DNA of 64,000 bases from Ursus arctos (taxonomy: Eukaryota > Chordata > Mammalia > Carnivora > Ursidae), in the NCBI RefSeq assembly GCF_023065955.2, contig NW_026622997.1, positions 13,688,001 through 13,752,000 of the forward strand, read 5' to 3'. This document shows, one piece after another, positions 23,151-35,608 of the stretch. The stretch's first letter is position 1. Every line of letters begins with the position of its first letter. A program made the translations under genes and the position numbers. The notes under the pieces were generated by a model. The model saw nothing but the letters and a program-made list of their open reading frames with translations, ran no database searches and was not told where the DNA came from.

Positions 23151-25708
23151 TTTTAAGATCTTCAGAATAATTTTTAAAAGAGAAAGAAGGGAAGGAGCAA
23201 GCACCCTTAATAGACAAGTATAGAAAAAATGCATTTGTCTAAACCATGGATTTTTTTTAAAAAATCAGTGGAATGAGGAAATCATAAAAGAGAAGTGAAC
23301 ACTTAAATCAGAAAACCTAGGTTCCAAATTCAGTTCTTCTAAGTAGTTTTGTGATTAGTACAATTCCTTCCTTCTCTGTGGTAAGTTTACTAATTTTTCA
23401 AAAGTTTATTATGTGTTGTGGAAGTTGGGAACCAGGGGTAGGCATTTTCTATTCTCTGTTATTCTTAAGTCTTCTTCTAGCCTAATAATTTGTTTCTTAG
23501 CATTTTTTCTTTACTAACTGTGTTCCTAACTCTTTGCTAGATACTGTAATGGATACAGTAAAAGCCCATCAATGGGATTCTATCACCTGCTAACGAAAAA
23601 CTTCCAACTTTGTTTACAAGCCATGTACTCTCATCTTATTATTACAAGTAGACAATTCTAAATATACCACTTATATAGGAAATTTAAGCAAGACAACAGA
23701 ATCCCAAAAATCTGAAAACTGCCATGAAGCTTATGAAAAAAAAAATACATAGTTGCAATGTTTTTTTCCTCTGGCGAGAAAGTACACTTTTAAAAATTAT
23801 TTCTTCTCGCCTTTGTAATGTCATCATATTCTTTCTTTATATTTTTTCCACTTACTCTTTTATCCCTCAGAAACAATCAGGATTGAACTTATCGAACTGT
23901 TTAAACTCATGCACCAGCCTCGTGCTGCAGACAGAGGATTGCCCTCTCGACAGCAAACTCATTTCCACCTGTTGGGTAGCATGCGCCTGCCTGCGGTGTG
24001 TTATTGAACCAAAGAACTTGGGTGGGAAATTTCCAGATTCTAAGTGGATGTTGAATCCTATTTCAGTGTGGGAGTATTTTCCACCCATTGATAACTTAGG
24101 CAGATGGCTTTCCCAGAGCTGTCGAGCACTCAGTTTAAATACTTTTTTCCCCCCTAACAGGCTACTGAAACTAGCAAAAATTCTACGAAAGAAAAATAAA
24201 CCCCACAAATCAACACAGTCACACCCCAGAGTCACTCTAATTAAGAAACAGTTCTTGTGACTTACACTAACGTGGAATCACTAGATCATGTAACTGCAGG
24301 TAAAGGCAATGAAATATGAGACAGACTATTCGAATGAGCTACACCTTTTCCCTCAAGAACAGAGTGTGTTCTATGCCACAGGTGTTTCCGTAATTGCAGT
24401 ACATTAGGAATATATCATGTTTAACAGACCTTGTACGCACATTTCCACCTGTGCGATGTGGTGGTCTAATTCCGATACTTCGGGCTGAGTATCGGATATA
24501 CATGAGTCCATGTTGTTTAATAAGGCTCAACCCACTCACCAAGTGCTGTAACTCTGGTCTCCTCCTTATTCTGCTATTGATTAGTTGTACGATGGAGTAA
24601 ATCACTTGGCCTTAGCTTGTCTACATTTCCTCATGTAAAATAGCTCAATATTACAGAAGAGTTTCGCAGACCCCTTATGAGAAGTATAACTTTGATTCTC
24701 CCTCAACCAAATGAAAACAAAAATGGAAATTCTTGATTCCAGAAAAATGTGTCCGGATGGCTGACGTTTGAATCAATATTTTCAAAAAGGAACTGAATTA
24801 TAAAAGGACAAAGGAGTTTGATTATGGTGCTGTTCTACCAATTGAATTCCTGCAGAAACCCTCGACCTGAGTTATTAGACTACAAGTCAAATGCCAGTGA
24901 GACACTCAGGACATGGCCTTCGATGTCACAGTGTCGTAATACAGTGCATCACCTCCTTACAAAATATAATCTGCCTGCTTTGTTAAATGACTTTAAAATC
25001 AACTTATGTAAAATAAAAGAGATAAGATCATATGACTTAAAATACAAGCTCAAAATCACCCTCCCGTAAGAAAAGAAGTATACTTTTGTAAAAAAAACAT
25101 TGTATTTAACTTGGCGTTGGTTGGCAACTAAGGCATGAGGGTACTAAAAATGGCTACATGATTCTCACTGTCAAAGGGCAAATAGTGTTTTTACAAGTTA
25201 AGCAATTGCGTGATCACGGTGTTTGAGGTTTTCATTTCACTGTGTTCCTACACAAGGAACATTAAAAATAGTTTTCTCTGTGAAATTTCCTTGATTTACA
25301 ATGTAATTTTAATCCATATTCCGTGGTAAATTGAAAAACTGGCCCTAATTTCCCACTCCTCCTTAAACCCCTGCCTTTTGCCATGTCCGTTTGAAGGGAT
25401 CATCTCTTCCACTCTGGCCGCAGCCATGGGATTGCTTCAGCCACAGACTCGGCAAATGCAATACACACTGAGGACTGAAAAGTGTTGTACGATTGGGCGT
25501 GGTCTCTCTTGAGCTTCTGCTATTGCCCTGAAAACATACCTTGGCTAGAAGAGAGACACAAAGAGCAAGCCAAGTTGCCCCAGCCTCACCAGCCAGGATC
25601 TCTGAGATGAGCCCCCAGAGATCCAAATCCGAATAAGGGAACACCCTGGGTGGGTAGAGCTGTTTAGACAACTACCCAGGATGTTTAAGCTTACTCCTAC
25701 ATGCCACT
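23151..25708. other. repeat-poor unique block with two MIR remnants
   Basis: No L1 or SINE over about 2.5 kb. Minus-strand MIR-like pieces lie near 23318-23500 (aacctaggttccaaattcag; attccttccttctctgtggt) and 24540-24690 (ctgctattgattagttgtac; catttcctcatgtaaaatag). Between them, 23860-24480 is less AT-rich and contains scattered CpGs. A plus-strand frame is open for 178 codons (23724-24260) but shows no domain, no bias and no splice signals, so I leave it uncalled. Confidence 0.5.
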
Positions 25709-25900
25709 TTTGTTTGTTTGTTTGTTTTGTTTCAGAGAGGGTGGGGAAGGAGCAGAGGGAGAGGGAGAGAGCGAATCTTAAGCAGGCTCCCCACGCAGCA
25801 TGGAGCCCAAAGCGGGGCTCGATCTTGGGATTCTGAAACCATGACCTGAGCTGAGATCCAGAGTCTGTGGAGGAGCTGACTGAGCCACCCAACCTCACCA
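25709..25900 (-). mobile_element. old Can-SINE, antisense
   Basis: (TTTG)n tail complement, GA-rich middle, accatgacctgagctgagat, and a diverged head (gactgagccacccaacctca). Target duplication not found. Confidence 0.88.
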
Positions 25901-27204
25901 TCAAGGATTTTGTGGTAAATAATTTTGCAGCAAGAGCTAACTGATGTGTGTCCATACATATCTGAGAGACTCTCTTCTTATAATCATGAGCACAGGACTA
26001 CATTTTAAAATTTACAAAAAGCAGCTTAAACACATTTGTACTTTAATTCTAATTCTGCCTTTTATCAAAATGAGCCACCACCAGCGATCTTGCCCTCTGA
26101 CTTAACTTTTCCAGTTTATGATGATGCTCGTGTTTTTTTTTTATCCAGACCAGGTTGGCTGGAGGTCACTGAAAAATAACCTAGGAGACACTGACCACAA
26201 TGGGCAACAATTTGATTTCTCTACTTCTTTAAAGTATTACTTTCCAGTGTGCTGATTGTTAGTGATTTTCATTCCAGGCTGAAGTTTCCTGGGGATGGGT
26301 CTAGGGTTATCTCTCAGGTAAATTAAATTCATATAGGAATCTGTGAAAGGAAGGTTGTAATCATCTGCACATTCATATCCCACATTCTTTTCCACATGGA
26401 GATATGGAGGGATCTTGGCCAAAGTCAGAGACCTGGATAATGTATCTGTTATTAAACCTGAATTGTTCAGGCCACTCATTTGTTTCATAGATGTGACCAA
26501 GCAGAATGAATGGTCACCATTTGGAGATAAGATAAAGGGTGCTCTGTCTTGAGAGGTATGTTGACATAAATTAATGCTTCCCTGCAGTGGTGCACATGGA
26601 ATAGTATAATATTTGTTCAGTGTATACAGTTAACGGGGAACTTGTAGACACATAGAAGCCATGAGCCCATAGGATCTGGAAACCAACAAGCCCCTTCTTA
26701 TAGTTCTTGGGGAATAAGAGGTTCATACATTGGTTCCAATCTTAGCTGTTTACCTAATTTTAGTTGAGAATGTCCAGGGTAGATGACTCCAATGACTCTT
26801 GACTTTCTGGTTCTATAATCTGAGACACTCTCGTGTTAAATGGGAAGATAGAATGGAGAGAACAGCTCATGATATTGGAAGTTTTGGGACTTCCCAAAAT
26901 GACCAAAAGATTCTTTGATAAATTGTTTAACCTTTTGAATTTCAGATTTTCATGTGAAGAATGGGAGAGCTACCAAAAAAAAAAATGGCCTTTAAATGTC
27001 TTCACTATGTTAAATGCTATGCTATCAGTGTGCATATTAATGCCTGAATATTGCTAACAAGGTTTATACGTTTTGGGTTTGGGAGAAGGAAGAAGACCCA
27101 ACACTATACTGATCTAATAAATGACTATATCATAAGCATCTTAACTTACTAGACATACTGTTCCTAGGTCATTGATGATGAGCCTTTGAGTAGATGCTAG
27201 GTTT
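25901..27204. other. unique sequence
   Basis: No gene or repeat recognised with confidence. The minus-strand open frame at 26237-26500 has no motif. Confidence 0.45.
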
Positions 27205-27211
27205 TAAAGCT

Positions 27212-28710
27212 GAGATAGCATGGTGCTGGCACAAAAACAGACACATAGACGAATGGAACAGACTAGAGACTCCAGAAATGGACCCTCGACTCTATAGTCA
27301 ACTAATCTTTGACAAAGCAGGAAAAAACATCCAATGGAAAAAAGACAGTCTCTTCAATAAATGGTGCTGGGAAAATTGGACAGCTATAAGCAAAAGAATG
27401 AAACTTGACCACTCTCTCACACCATACGCAAAGATAAACTCCAAATGGATGAAAGACCTCAATGTGAGACAGGAATCCATCAAAATCATAGAGGAGAACA
27501 TAGGCTGTAACCTCTTTGACATCAGCCACAGCAACTTCTTTCATGACATGTCTCCAAAGGCAAGGGAAATGAAAGAAAAAAATGAACTTTTGGGACTTTA
27601 TCAAGATAAAAAGCTTCAGCGCAGCAAAGGAAACAATCAAAAAAAAAAAAAAAAACAAAAAACAAAAAAAAACAAAGAGGCAACCCACAGAATGGGAGAA
27701 GATATTTGCAAATGACACTACAGATAAAAGACTGGTATCCAAGATCTATAAAGAACTTCTCAAACTCAATACACGAGAAACAAATAATCAAATCAAAAAA
27801 TGGGCAGAAGATACGAACAGACACTTTTCAAATGAAGACATAGAAATGGCTAACAGACACATGAATCATTCATGTTCAAAATCATTAGCTATCAGGGAAA
27901 TTCAAATCAAAACCACATTGAGATACCACCTTATGCCACTTAGAATGGCAAAAATTGACAAGGCAAGAAACAACAAATATTGGAGAGGATGTGGAGAAAG
28001 GGGAACCCTCTTATACTGTTGGTGGGAATGCAAGTTGGTACAACCACTTTGGAAAACAGTATGGAGGTCCCTCAAAAAGTCAAAAATAGAGCTACCCTAT
28101 GACCCAGCAATTGCACTACTGGGTATCTACCCCAAAGATACAGATGTAGTGAAGAGAAGGGCCATATGCACCCCAATGTTCATAGCAGCATTGTCCACAA
28201 TAGCTAAATTGTGGAAGGAGCTGAGATGCCCTTCAACAGACGAATGGATAAAGAAGATGTGGTTCACACATACAATGGAATATTACTCAGCCATCGGAAA
28301 GAACGATTAAGCAACATTTGCAGCAACATGGATGGGACTGGAAGAGATTATGCTAAATGAAATAAGTCCAGCAGAGAAAGACAATTATCATATGGTTTCA
28401 CTTATTTGTGGAACATAAGAAATAGCAAGGAGATTGGTAGGAGAAGGAAGGGAAGAATGAAGGGGGAGTAAACAGAAGGGGGAATGAACCACGAGAGACT
28501 ATGGACTCTGGGAAACAAACTGAGGGCTTCAGAGGGGAGGGGGTGAGGGGATGGGCTAACCCAGTGATGAGTATTAAGGAGGGCACAAATTGCATGGAGC
28601 ACTGCTGTTACACACAAACAATGAATCATGGAACACTACATCAAAAACTAAGGATGTACTGTGTGGTGACTAACATAGCATAATAAAATTTAAAATAAAA
28701 AATAAAAAAG
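27212..28710 (+). mobile_element. 5'-truncated carnivore L1, sense
   Basis: Begins in ORF2 (agcatggtgctggcacaaaa), carries the C-terminal third of ORF2, the carnivore 3' UTR (28419-28690; gagagactatggactctggg, gagggcttcagaggggaggg, gatgtactgtgtggtgacta) and an A-rich tail. A short target-site duplication taaagct lies at 27205-27211 and 28711-28717. Its sequence is clean enough to act as an in-window reference for the twin-primed copy at 40.07-41.24 kb. Confidence 0.93.
27216..28418 (+). pseudogene. L1 ORF2 C-terminal pseudogene
   Basis: This encodes the distal part of L1 ORF2 protein, the endonuclease/reverse transcriptase that makes L1 RNA into DNA at the target. Only the region after the reverse transcriptase core is present. 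Recognisable peptides in order are [40 protein letters not shown], then in another frame [58 protein letters not shown] and [23 protein letters not shown]. It is broken by a frameshift in the A-rich run at about 27571-27590. An A-tract at 27640-27672 adds lysines but keeps frame. A stop at 28308-28310 falls before the natural in-frame stop at 28416-28418. It is not functional. Confidence 0.92.
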
Positions 28711-28717
28711 TAAAGCT

Positions 28718-29219
28718 TGCTAAAAGTCAAAATAAAATAATTTTTGAGGAACAAAACAAATCATCATCTGCTAGGTGTAACTTTTCTAAGACCAAAATGC
28801 ATTTATGTCATCACTACTTGAATGCAGAAATGTAGATGATTAAATTGAAATATTTAATCAAAATATTTCAATTCACTCTGCCAGATTGTATTAGTGTTAA
28901 AATATGCAAAAATATAAATATGCTGCATCTCCACAGCCTTCATATTAATAAGTATGTACTAAGTAATGTGAGGCCTTTTAAAAGCAGTCACTAAAGAAGT
29001 TGGGGAAAATATAAGGTGCTAAATTTATTAATACCTAATTCCTACAGTCATAGTAAATTTTCAGAAAGCAAAAGGATTTTGAATTTTAAAACATCAGGAA
29101 TCAATATTGATGCTATGGTTTTTACTGAATGTTTTAATAAATAATACTGAGATTCCTTATTGCTGCACATCTAAGATAATTACAGAATTATTGAAATATG
29201 AAAAAACAAAGATTTCAGA
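28718..29219. other. unique AT-rich sequence
   Basis: Nothing recognised. Around 28840-28875 a short inverted repeat (attgaaatatttaatcaaaatatttcaat) can form a hairpin. Confidence 0.5.
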
Positions 29220-29410
29220 GTTTTTTGTTTTTATTTACATTCCAGTTAGTTAACATACAGTGTGATATTAGTTTCAGGTGTACAATTTAGTGATTCAACA
29301 CTTCCATACAACAGCTGGTGCTCATCACAAGTGCAGTCCTTAATCCCATCACCTATTTCACCCATCCCCCACCCACCTCCACTCTGGTAACCATCAGTTT
29401 GCTCTCTGAT
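29220..29410 (-). mobile_element. L1 3' end, antisense, short
   Basis: ttacattccagttagttaac, gatattagtttcaggtgtac, acaacagctggtgctcatca and cacccatcccccacccacct are antisense carnivore L1 3' UTR landmarks. The target duplication atttcaga lies at 29212-29219 and 29411-29418. Confidence 0.9.
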
Positions 29411-29441
29411 ATTTCAGATTTTTCTTTAAATCCAGTATATT

Positions 29442-29472
29442 ATGTATATATATATATATATATATATATAGG
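29442..29472. repeat. (TA)n microsatellite
   Basis: Alternating TA run. Confidence 0.9.
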
Positions 29473-29942
29473 CAGGAAATAAGCAAAAAATTATTACTGA
29501 AAACACACTGTGACTTAGAAATAAGGTTTAAAAACAAATAGTAAAATAAAATTAATGTCATCTTTTATATTATTACTAGCATTAACTTAAAAAGGTAGAG
29601 ATTTAAAATTTCATTCATCTATACCCACAAAGTCATGCCCACAGTACTTACATGTAAGGTTTGCCTACATTTATCATGTGCAAATGTATTTCTATGACAT
29701 GAACATTTTGTTAGGAACTCAGACTCTTTCTCTTTATAGTCTCTTTAATTCTCTTTGAACATCTGCCTTGACTTTGACATTTATATTTAGACTGGACTGG
29801 TGTCTGCTGGGTTTAGAAAAGCACCCACTTTTCTAAAGTTCAAAGCCTAAAACAAGTATCCAGAGCTTATTTTGATACAGGAACTTTGCTAGGTAATGGG
29901 AGAGTTATAAACAGTGATAATATCTCTTGTCCTCAAAAACAT

Positions 29943-29976
29943 CATTCATTCATTCATTCATTCATTCATTCATTCA
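29943..29976. repeat. (CATT)n microsatellite
   Basis: About eight uninterrupted CATT units. Confidence 0.95.
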
Positions 29977-30029
29977 ACCATATTTTCTTCTTCTAACTTA
30001 CCTTTGCCAAAGAATTACAGTGCTGGCAG

Positions 30030-30500
30030 GCGGGGATGCAAAACTCAATAGGATGGAGTCCTATCCCTGGGGGTGGACACTGATGTTTACCTCCTGCTAT
30101 CCACTCCTTCTCCCTCCATTATTTACAGGACCCTGACTTTATTCTGTTAGAAATACTTACTTTCCCCCTGCAGCTTATGATCATGTGACTCAGTTAGTCA
30201 ATGAGATGTCAAGGGAATGGGTAGAGTTCAACTGATCAGAGCTTCTGGAAAAGTAATGTTTCCTGCAAAAAAGACAGACAGACACACACACCTTTTATCA
30301 TGCGTATCTCTCCTATTTCCTGCCTGGAATGCAGCTGTGATATGTGTGGGGTGAAGCAGCTATATTGTGAACATGAGGACTAAAGCACAAGCTGAAGATG
30401 GTGGATGAGGGAGCTAAAATTGGCCTGGAACTTCGAAAAGCTCCCTAGCAGCTCTGAGCAATTGCTGACCACATCTAGACTTCTTGTGATGTCAAAAATA
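30030..30500 (+). repeat. ancient MER/LTR-like remnant, family not named
   Basis: gcttatgatcatgtgactca, tatattgtgaacatgaggac, cacaagctgaagatggtgga and atctagacttcttgtgatgt resemble an old mammalian dispersed repeat of the same general type as 14.71-15.06 kb and 50.99-51.40 kb. Assignment is by eye and tentative. Confidence 0.4.
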
Positions 30501-30750
30501 CACAGCATTGCATTCCTCATGTACTCTACTTTCTCAGGACACTTTGGATTTCCTAACCGTATCTATTCCTTTCTTTTTAGTTTTTATGATTTTCTGTGGC
30601 CCAAAGGATTAAGGAAAATAAGTGGTCATTTTCTGATGAATACAGATGATGGAAATAAAAGAACTGATGTGAGGAAACTTTAATATAGAGACTTGCCTAA
30701 GACAAGTAGTAGGGCTGGGAGGAGAACTAAAGTCCTAAAAGTCAGTTATG

Positions 30751-30978
30751 GGGATGCCTGGGTGGCTCGGTCTGTTAAGCGTTCCACTTTTTATTTCTTT
30801 GTTTTGGCTCAGGTCATGATCTCAGGGTTGCAGGATCAAAGCCTCCATCGGGCTCTGTGCTCAGCAGAGAATCTCCTTGAAGATTCTCTCCCTCTTTCCC
30901 TTCCCCCCACCTCACGCTCACCTGCTCGCTCGCTCTCTCTCTTGCTCTCTAAAATAAATAAATAAATCTTAAAAATAA
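30751..30978 (+). mobile_element. Can-SINE, older type
   Basis: Head gggatgcctgggtggctcgg with a T-rich insertion (ctttttatttctttgttt) before ggctcaggtcatgatctcag, then a CT-rich middle and an (AATA)n tail. Flanks taaaagtcagttatg and taaaagttatg suggest a target duplication with a small deletion. Confidence 0.93.
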
Positions 30979-31780
30979 TAAAAGTTATGTTAGCTACTTG
31001 ATCACACCATTCACTTTAAAAATGATACAATGTATATATTGCAGAAAAGACAGATGAACTTTATCACCCAAATGAGTTCAAATGTATATTTCCCTTCACG
31101 TTAAGGAGTAAGCTGGCTTTGGGGTCATTATTATCAAAAGGAAAGAGCAGGTTTTCTTTCGGTCTTTCTTTTTTCGTCCTCCTATCCTGGTCACAGTGAA
31201 AAGGAGGGGCAGAAACGCAAAGCAAAAACACATCTTCATGCAAAAATCTTAGTAACTAAATAAGAAATTCGAACATGGTATTTATTGTACCTTTAAAATG
31301 ACTCTGTCAAGTTTCCCTGAGGTAATTAAATAATTTCAGATCTAAAAAGCTGGTCTTAATTTGCTTATGGAATATTACAAATCTTAATGTAGTCCTATCA
31401 CCTGTATCTTTGGAAAGCCAATATGTATTTTGGTAAAACAGGTAGGGCCCTTAGTTCAAATTCCATCAGCGAATGCTTGTTCTATACGCGTTCATATGTC
31501 ACTGGTGAACATGCTCTAATTTTCTTTTTTTTTTTTAAACTGGTCTTGTTGGTGACCCAAAGGCTTTTTATTGTTTTTCTAGTAACATAAGGGGAAGGTG
31601 AGGGGAAAAGGTATGTGGGAAAGGGGAAGTTGATGGCCTTCTGCCCTTCAATACAATACATCCCTCTCTGGGATTTCTTTTTTCTCCTAGTCTTTCATAA
31701 CCTGAAATTTTTAACTTTCAGGGTCTAAAACAAATATTTTTAAGTTTGGGTCGTTACTGGTGCAGTGGCTTTTTATATTC
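30979..31780. other. unique sequence
   Basis: Nothing recognised. Confidence 0.45.
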
Positions 31781-31786
31781 TTTTTT

Positions 31787-32054
31787 TTTTTTTTTTTGCC
31801 ATGATTATAAACATTCTAAAATTATAATTGTGTATGAAGAATTTAGGGAGAGATTCTTAAAAAAAAGAGAGGGGGGGTGCTTGGCTGGCTCAGTCAGTAA
31901 AGCATGAGACTCTTGATCTTTTTTTTTTTTTGCCACGATTATAAACATTCTAAAATTATAATTGTGTATGAAGAATTTAGGGAGAGATTCTTAAAAAAAA
32001 GAGAGGGGGGGTGCTTGTCTGGCTCAGTCAGTAAAGCATGAGACTCTTGATCTT
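31787..32054 (+). repeat. 134-bp tandem duplication spanning a SINE head
   Basis: Two adjacent units, 31787-31920 and 31921-32054, are identical apart from two substitutions (gccatg/gccacg; gcttggctgg/gcttgtctgg) and T-run length. Each contains a T run, about 75 bases of flank, and the first 45 or so bases of a SINE. The first SINE head is therefore orphaned and stops at the T run. Confidence 0.95.
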
Positions 32055-32127
32055 GGAGTTGTAAGTTCAACCCCCATGTTGGGCATAGAGATTACTTAAA
32101 AATAAAAGTCTTAAAAAAAAAAAAAAA
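32009..32127 (+). mobile_element. short old Can-SINE (tRNA part without CT-rich middle)
   Basis: gtgcttgtctggctcagtca, taaagcatgagactcttgat and gggcatagagattacttaaa, then an A tail. It lacks the CT-rich middle of the other copies. The partial head at 31875-31920 is its tandem duplicate. Confidence 0.85.
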
Positions 32128-32804
32128 GAAGCAATTAGCAGCAATAAGCACTCAAAGACATTTACAAATTTAATTCTTTATGATATATTTATCAATTAGC
32201 CCCCAAAAAACTTTGCTTTAAAAAAATGAGTCTAAAGCTTTGAGGTAAGTTTCCCTTAAATTATTTTAATAATTCTTGTTGCGAGTTGTAGGTATGTGTG
32301 TGTGGAAACAATTATCATGTTAACACATGATTCATAGCACGTATGTTTGCAAATACCTTCAATACTAATATGTTATTTCTTCCGTATGAGGTTTAACATA
32401 CCAGACTAAGTGTTTAAAAATACATAAAAGAAGTAATAGGGAAAACAGATGTTCAAGCACCTTGCTTTGCATAACAATTAATTAAAGAATAAGAAATATA
32501 ACCAAATAAGGTCAATCCTGAATAGTGCTAATTATTATTTGGTGTATAACAGTCAACCACAGGAGAAAAATATTTGAATGTTTAGAATGGCAGTTTTAAT
32601 GCAGCAAGATAGATATTTAGTGGGAAAAACACCTGTTGCTAATGTTGCCAATTACTGTAACTTTACGGTATATCTTTATGAGTCCACACATAACACCTTT
32701 ATATTGCCTTATGTGTCATTAATACCACAACACCAAAGACAGTCAACATTAACACTGATTTACAAGTTCTGTAATGCTTCGAATAAGCATTTTTCAACTT
32801 TTCT

Positions 32805-32937
32805 TTCCTTTTGTCTCCTATCCCTAGTCTTCCTTCCCCTACCTCCCTCTCTCTCTGCCTCTCTTTCTCCATTCCTCCCCTCTTCTCCTCCTTCCCTCCC
32901 TCCTTCCCTTCTTTCCTTCCTTCCCTTTCTTCTTTTA
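32805..32937. repeat. pyrimidine-rich low-complexity tract
   Basis: Irregular CT, CCT and CCTT units. Confidence 0.85.
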
Positions 32938-33548
32938 AATGTGTCAGCCAAGCCAAGTTATTTCTTTTAGATACAGATCTTAAAGATAAAATAATGCTTT
33001 GTGTCACCACCACTAAAAAGTAAACTGTGTTTCACCTTTTATATCAAAAGGAGGTTACATTTTGCTTTGAGATGTGTATGTTTCCTCTTTAACAATAATA
33101 TTAAATTGGCCACACAGAAGGACAGTTTAATGAAAATGGAATTTTACAATTTAACTTGCATATTGATTTCTTTACTTGTTTCTCTTATTTTTTGTACTTA
33201 GAATCTTAGGAGGAAAAAAAAAAACTCTGCTGGATAAAAAGTCCAGACATTATTTTAATCTAGGTATTGAAATCCATTACCAGATAACTGGAAATGTTCC
33301 TATAATTAAAAGAAAAAAAACGAAATATATTTAATACAATGTTTGAAGAAAGCTTCTGGTGCTATGGTGTTCAGCCTCCAAAACTAGTAGTATGTTGGCA
33401 ATGGGAAGTAGAGAAGTAATTATCTCCTGTACCTTAACCCAGTTTTTTCCTGAATTTGGTTATTGTATGTCAAACAATGTGAATTGCAAGGACCCAAACA
33501 CAATATTTGATAGAATAGAGACTGCAGATTCAGTCCCACAACGTATTC

Positions 33549-33620
33549 TTTCCTCCCTCCCTCCCTCCCTCCTTCCTTCCTTTCTTTCTTTCTTCCTTCT
33601 CTTCTTCCCCCCCACCCCAT
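33549..33620. repeat. (CCCT)n(CCTT)n(CTTT)n tract
   Basis: Successive tetranucleotide blocks ending in a C run. Confidence 0.9.
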
Positions 33621-34555
33621 TTTAGTTATGTAACAGCACTGAGACTGTGAGGCTGGTGATTACATCTTTTGACCCTCGGGTTCTATGGGATAAGCTTCCT
33701 TGGGATCTTCCCCGTGGGGAAGAAAGTCTAATTTCATAACCACGAATGCTGTCTATGCCCCAGTTGGATATGAAGGACAAACCACGAGGGCAGAATGGCA
33801 CTATGAGTTTCCGACTCAGGAGGAATGCTGTGGGAGGAGGATGTTGAATAAAATGTTCAGAGCAAAAGGAAGAAAATGAACAGATTCAGATGAGAGCTAC
33901 AGTAAAAGGTAAAAAAATCTGGACTCTCATGATTGCTCAAAAGCGAAGGCTCTGCTTCATGGTTATACCTCACACATTGGCATGGATCCAAGTATTTAAA
34001 TACTTGTACAAATAAATTATCTGCTGTAATTAACAGAAGGTTCACTTAAAGCAATTTACAGGCACAAGCAAAATGTAAATACTTTGGTTTAGCAACTTGG
34101 CTAGATTATCCATGACGACAGAAAAGCATGGCTTCATGAGGTTCTCTACTTCCCAGCTGGAGCCACTCAGAGCACCTTAAGGAAGCATGGTATCAGTTTG
34201 TGAAACAGGAAATGCTGCCACCTCTAAACTGAGGGAGGAAACATGTAGATATTTACAGGAAATAAATGTAGATTAATAGTTTCAATTATGATTTAGTATG
34301 TGGTCAGGGCTTTCATGAAAAATAAGCTCCTGTTACATAATTTTCATAGGAAATAGAAGCAGTGCCTTGATCTCCGTCCGTGTGTTCATATGCTGTCCAT
34401 TGACCCAAAGTGGCCTTTACAAATGGTGCCACCTCGATGAGTCACTGAGGACCAGTAGGCAGTACAGTCTCTGATTATCATGCAATCATGATATCAGACG
34501 GGGTCTAGTTCAATTCCTCCTTCTTCAGCTTAAGTGTTCTTTTGTTTGGAAAAAA

Positions 34556-35015
34556 AAGAAATCTATTTTTTCCAGCTTTATTGAGATGTAATTGATATAC
34601 AGAAAACCGCATGTAATTCACATAGACAATTGGGTAAGTTTGGACATAAGCATATACTCGTATTACCATGGCCACAATCCAGGTAATAAACATACCCATC
34701 ACTTCCAAGCTTCCTTGTGTCTCTTTGTTTTTATTTTTGTTTTTCTGTTGTGTGTGTGTGTGTGTGTGTGTGTGCGTAAAGAACATTTAACATAAGGTCT
34801 ATCCTGGACAAACTTTTAAGTATGCGGCACCTCAATGTTAACTATAGGTACGATATTGGAGAGCGGATCTCTAGAACCTACTTATCTTGTATAACTGCTA
34901 TTTTATACCCATTGAAAACTCCTCTCTCTCATCCCCTGGTAACTACCATTCTATTATCTACTTCTATACCTTTGACAATTTTAGATACCTCATAGAAGAG
35001 TAATAATATCTTATG
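34556..35015 (-). mobile_element. ancient L1 3' ends, antisense
   Basis: The plus strand reads as old L1M 3' UTR in antisense: ttattgagatgtaattgata, then taataaacatacccatcact. After a (TG)n run (34749-34776) comes a second landmark block: cttttaagtatgcggcacct, gttaactataggtacgatat, atctctagaacctacttatc, cccctggtaactaccattct. These may be two abutting old copies. Confidence 0.75.
34749..34776. repeat. (TG)n microsatellite
   Basis: About 14 TG units. Confidence 0.95.
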
Positions 35016-35231
35016 TCATCTGGCTTAAAAAGCTACTGTAATTAAGAATTCAACACAATAGTCTCTAATTTCAGAAAGCTATAATTATTTAGAAATAGTT
35101 TATTTAAAAATATTAAATCTTTGTCTTTATGGCTTTCATCTACTTATTTTAACTGCCCAATGAGACCATCTAAGACAAATAAATCAGTGACTAGTTAAGA
35201 TATCTGTCCTTCTGTCTCCATTCCTCTTTCT

Positions 35232-35311
35232 CACACACACACATGCGCAAACACACACACACGCACACACACACACACACACACACATACGCAGGCACAC
35301 GGACACACAGA
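35232..35311. repeat. (CA)n-rich microsatellite, interrupted
   Basis: CA units with CG/TG interruptions (catgcg, cacgca, catacg). Confidence 0.93.
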
Positions 35312-35419
35312 GCATCATGCCTGGTGAGCATCTATTAGTCCTTTTATCAAGATCAATCTTAACTCCCATGAGAAGTCTTTTCTGCTTTCCTTTGGATAGA
35401 TATTCCCAATCTATCCTAT

Positions 35420-35608
35420 TTTTCTTCTATCATAGCACTCAGCCGTATTAAATTATAATGAACTATTTAATGTTATGTCTTCTTTACTGGGCAATAAACA
35501 CTGCAAGAGAGGAAAAGATGTTTACATTGCTCCAAAATGTTTTCCTGTCACTTAGCAGAGTGTCCTGCATGAACTAAGTGCTCAACAAATATTCATGAAA
35601 TGAATAAA
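35420..35608 (+). repeat. L2-like 3' end
   Basis: tgtcttctttactgggcaat, cttagcagagtgtcctgcat and agtgctcaacaaatattcat follow the L2 3' terminal order (canonical '...cagtgcctggcacatagtaggtgctcaataaatatttgttgaatgaatg'). Confidence 0.65.

Larger units (their letters stand above)
32128..34555. other. unique sequence with pyrimidine microsatellites
   Basis: No gene or transposon recognised. CT/CCTT-rich tracts at about 32805-32937 and 33549-33620 produce long but meaningless open frames. Confidence 0.5.

Noticed and set aside
23724..24260. 178-codon open frame as a protein-coding gene
   Set aside because: No domain, signal or splice context; the opposite strand is also open for 122 codons over the same bases, which is typical of chance in less AT-rich DNA.
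29943..29976. CRISPR-like array from regularly spaced short repeats
   Set aside because: It is an uninterrupted tetranucleotide microsatellite without spacers; the genome is clearly mammalian.
32578..32970. 130-codon frame with a serine/proline/leucine-rich end
   Set aside because: The C-terminal half is only the pyrimidine microsatellite read in frame.
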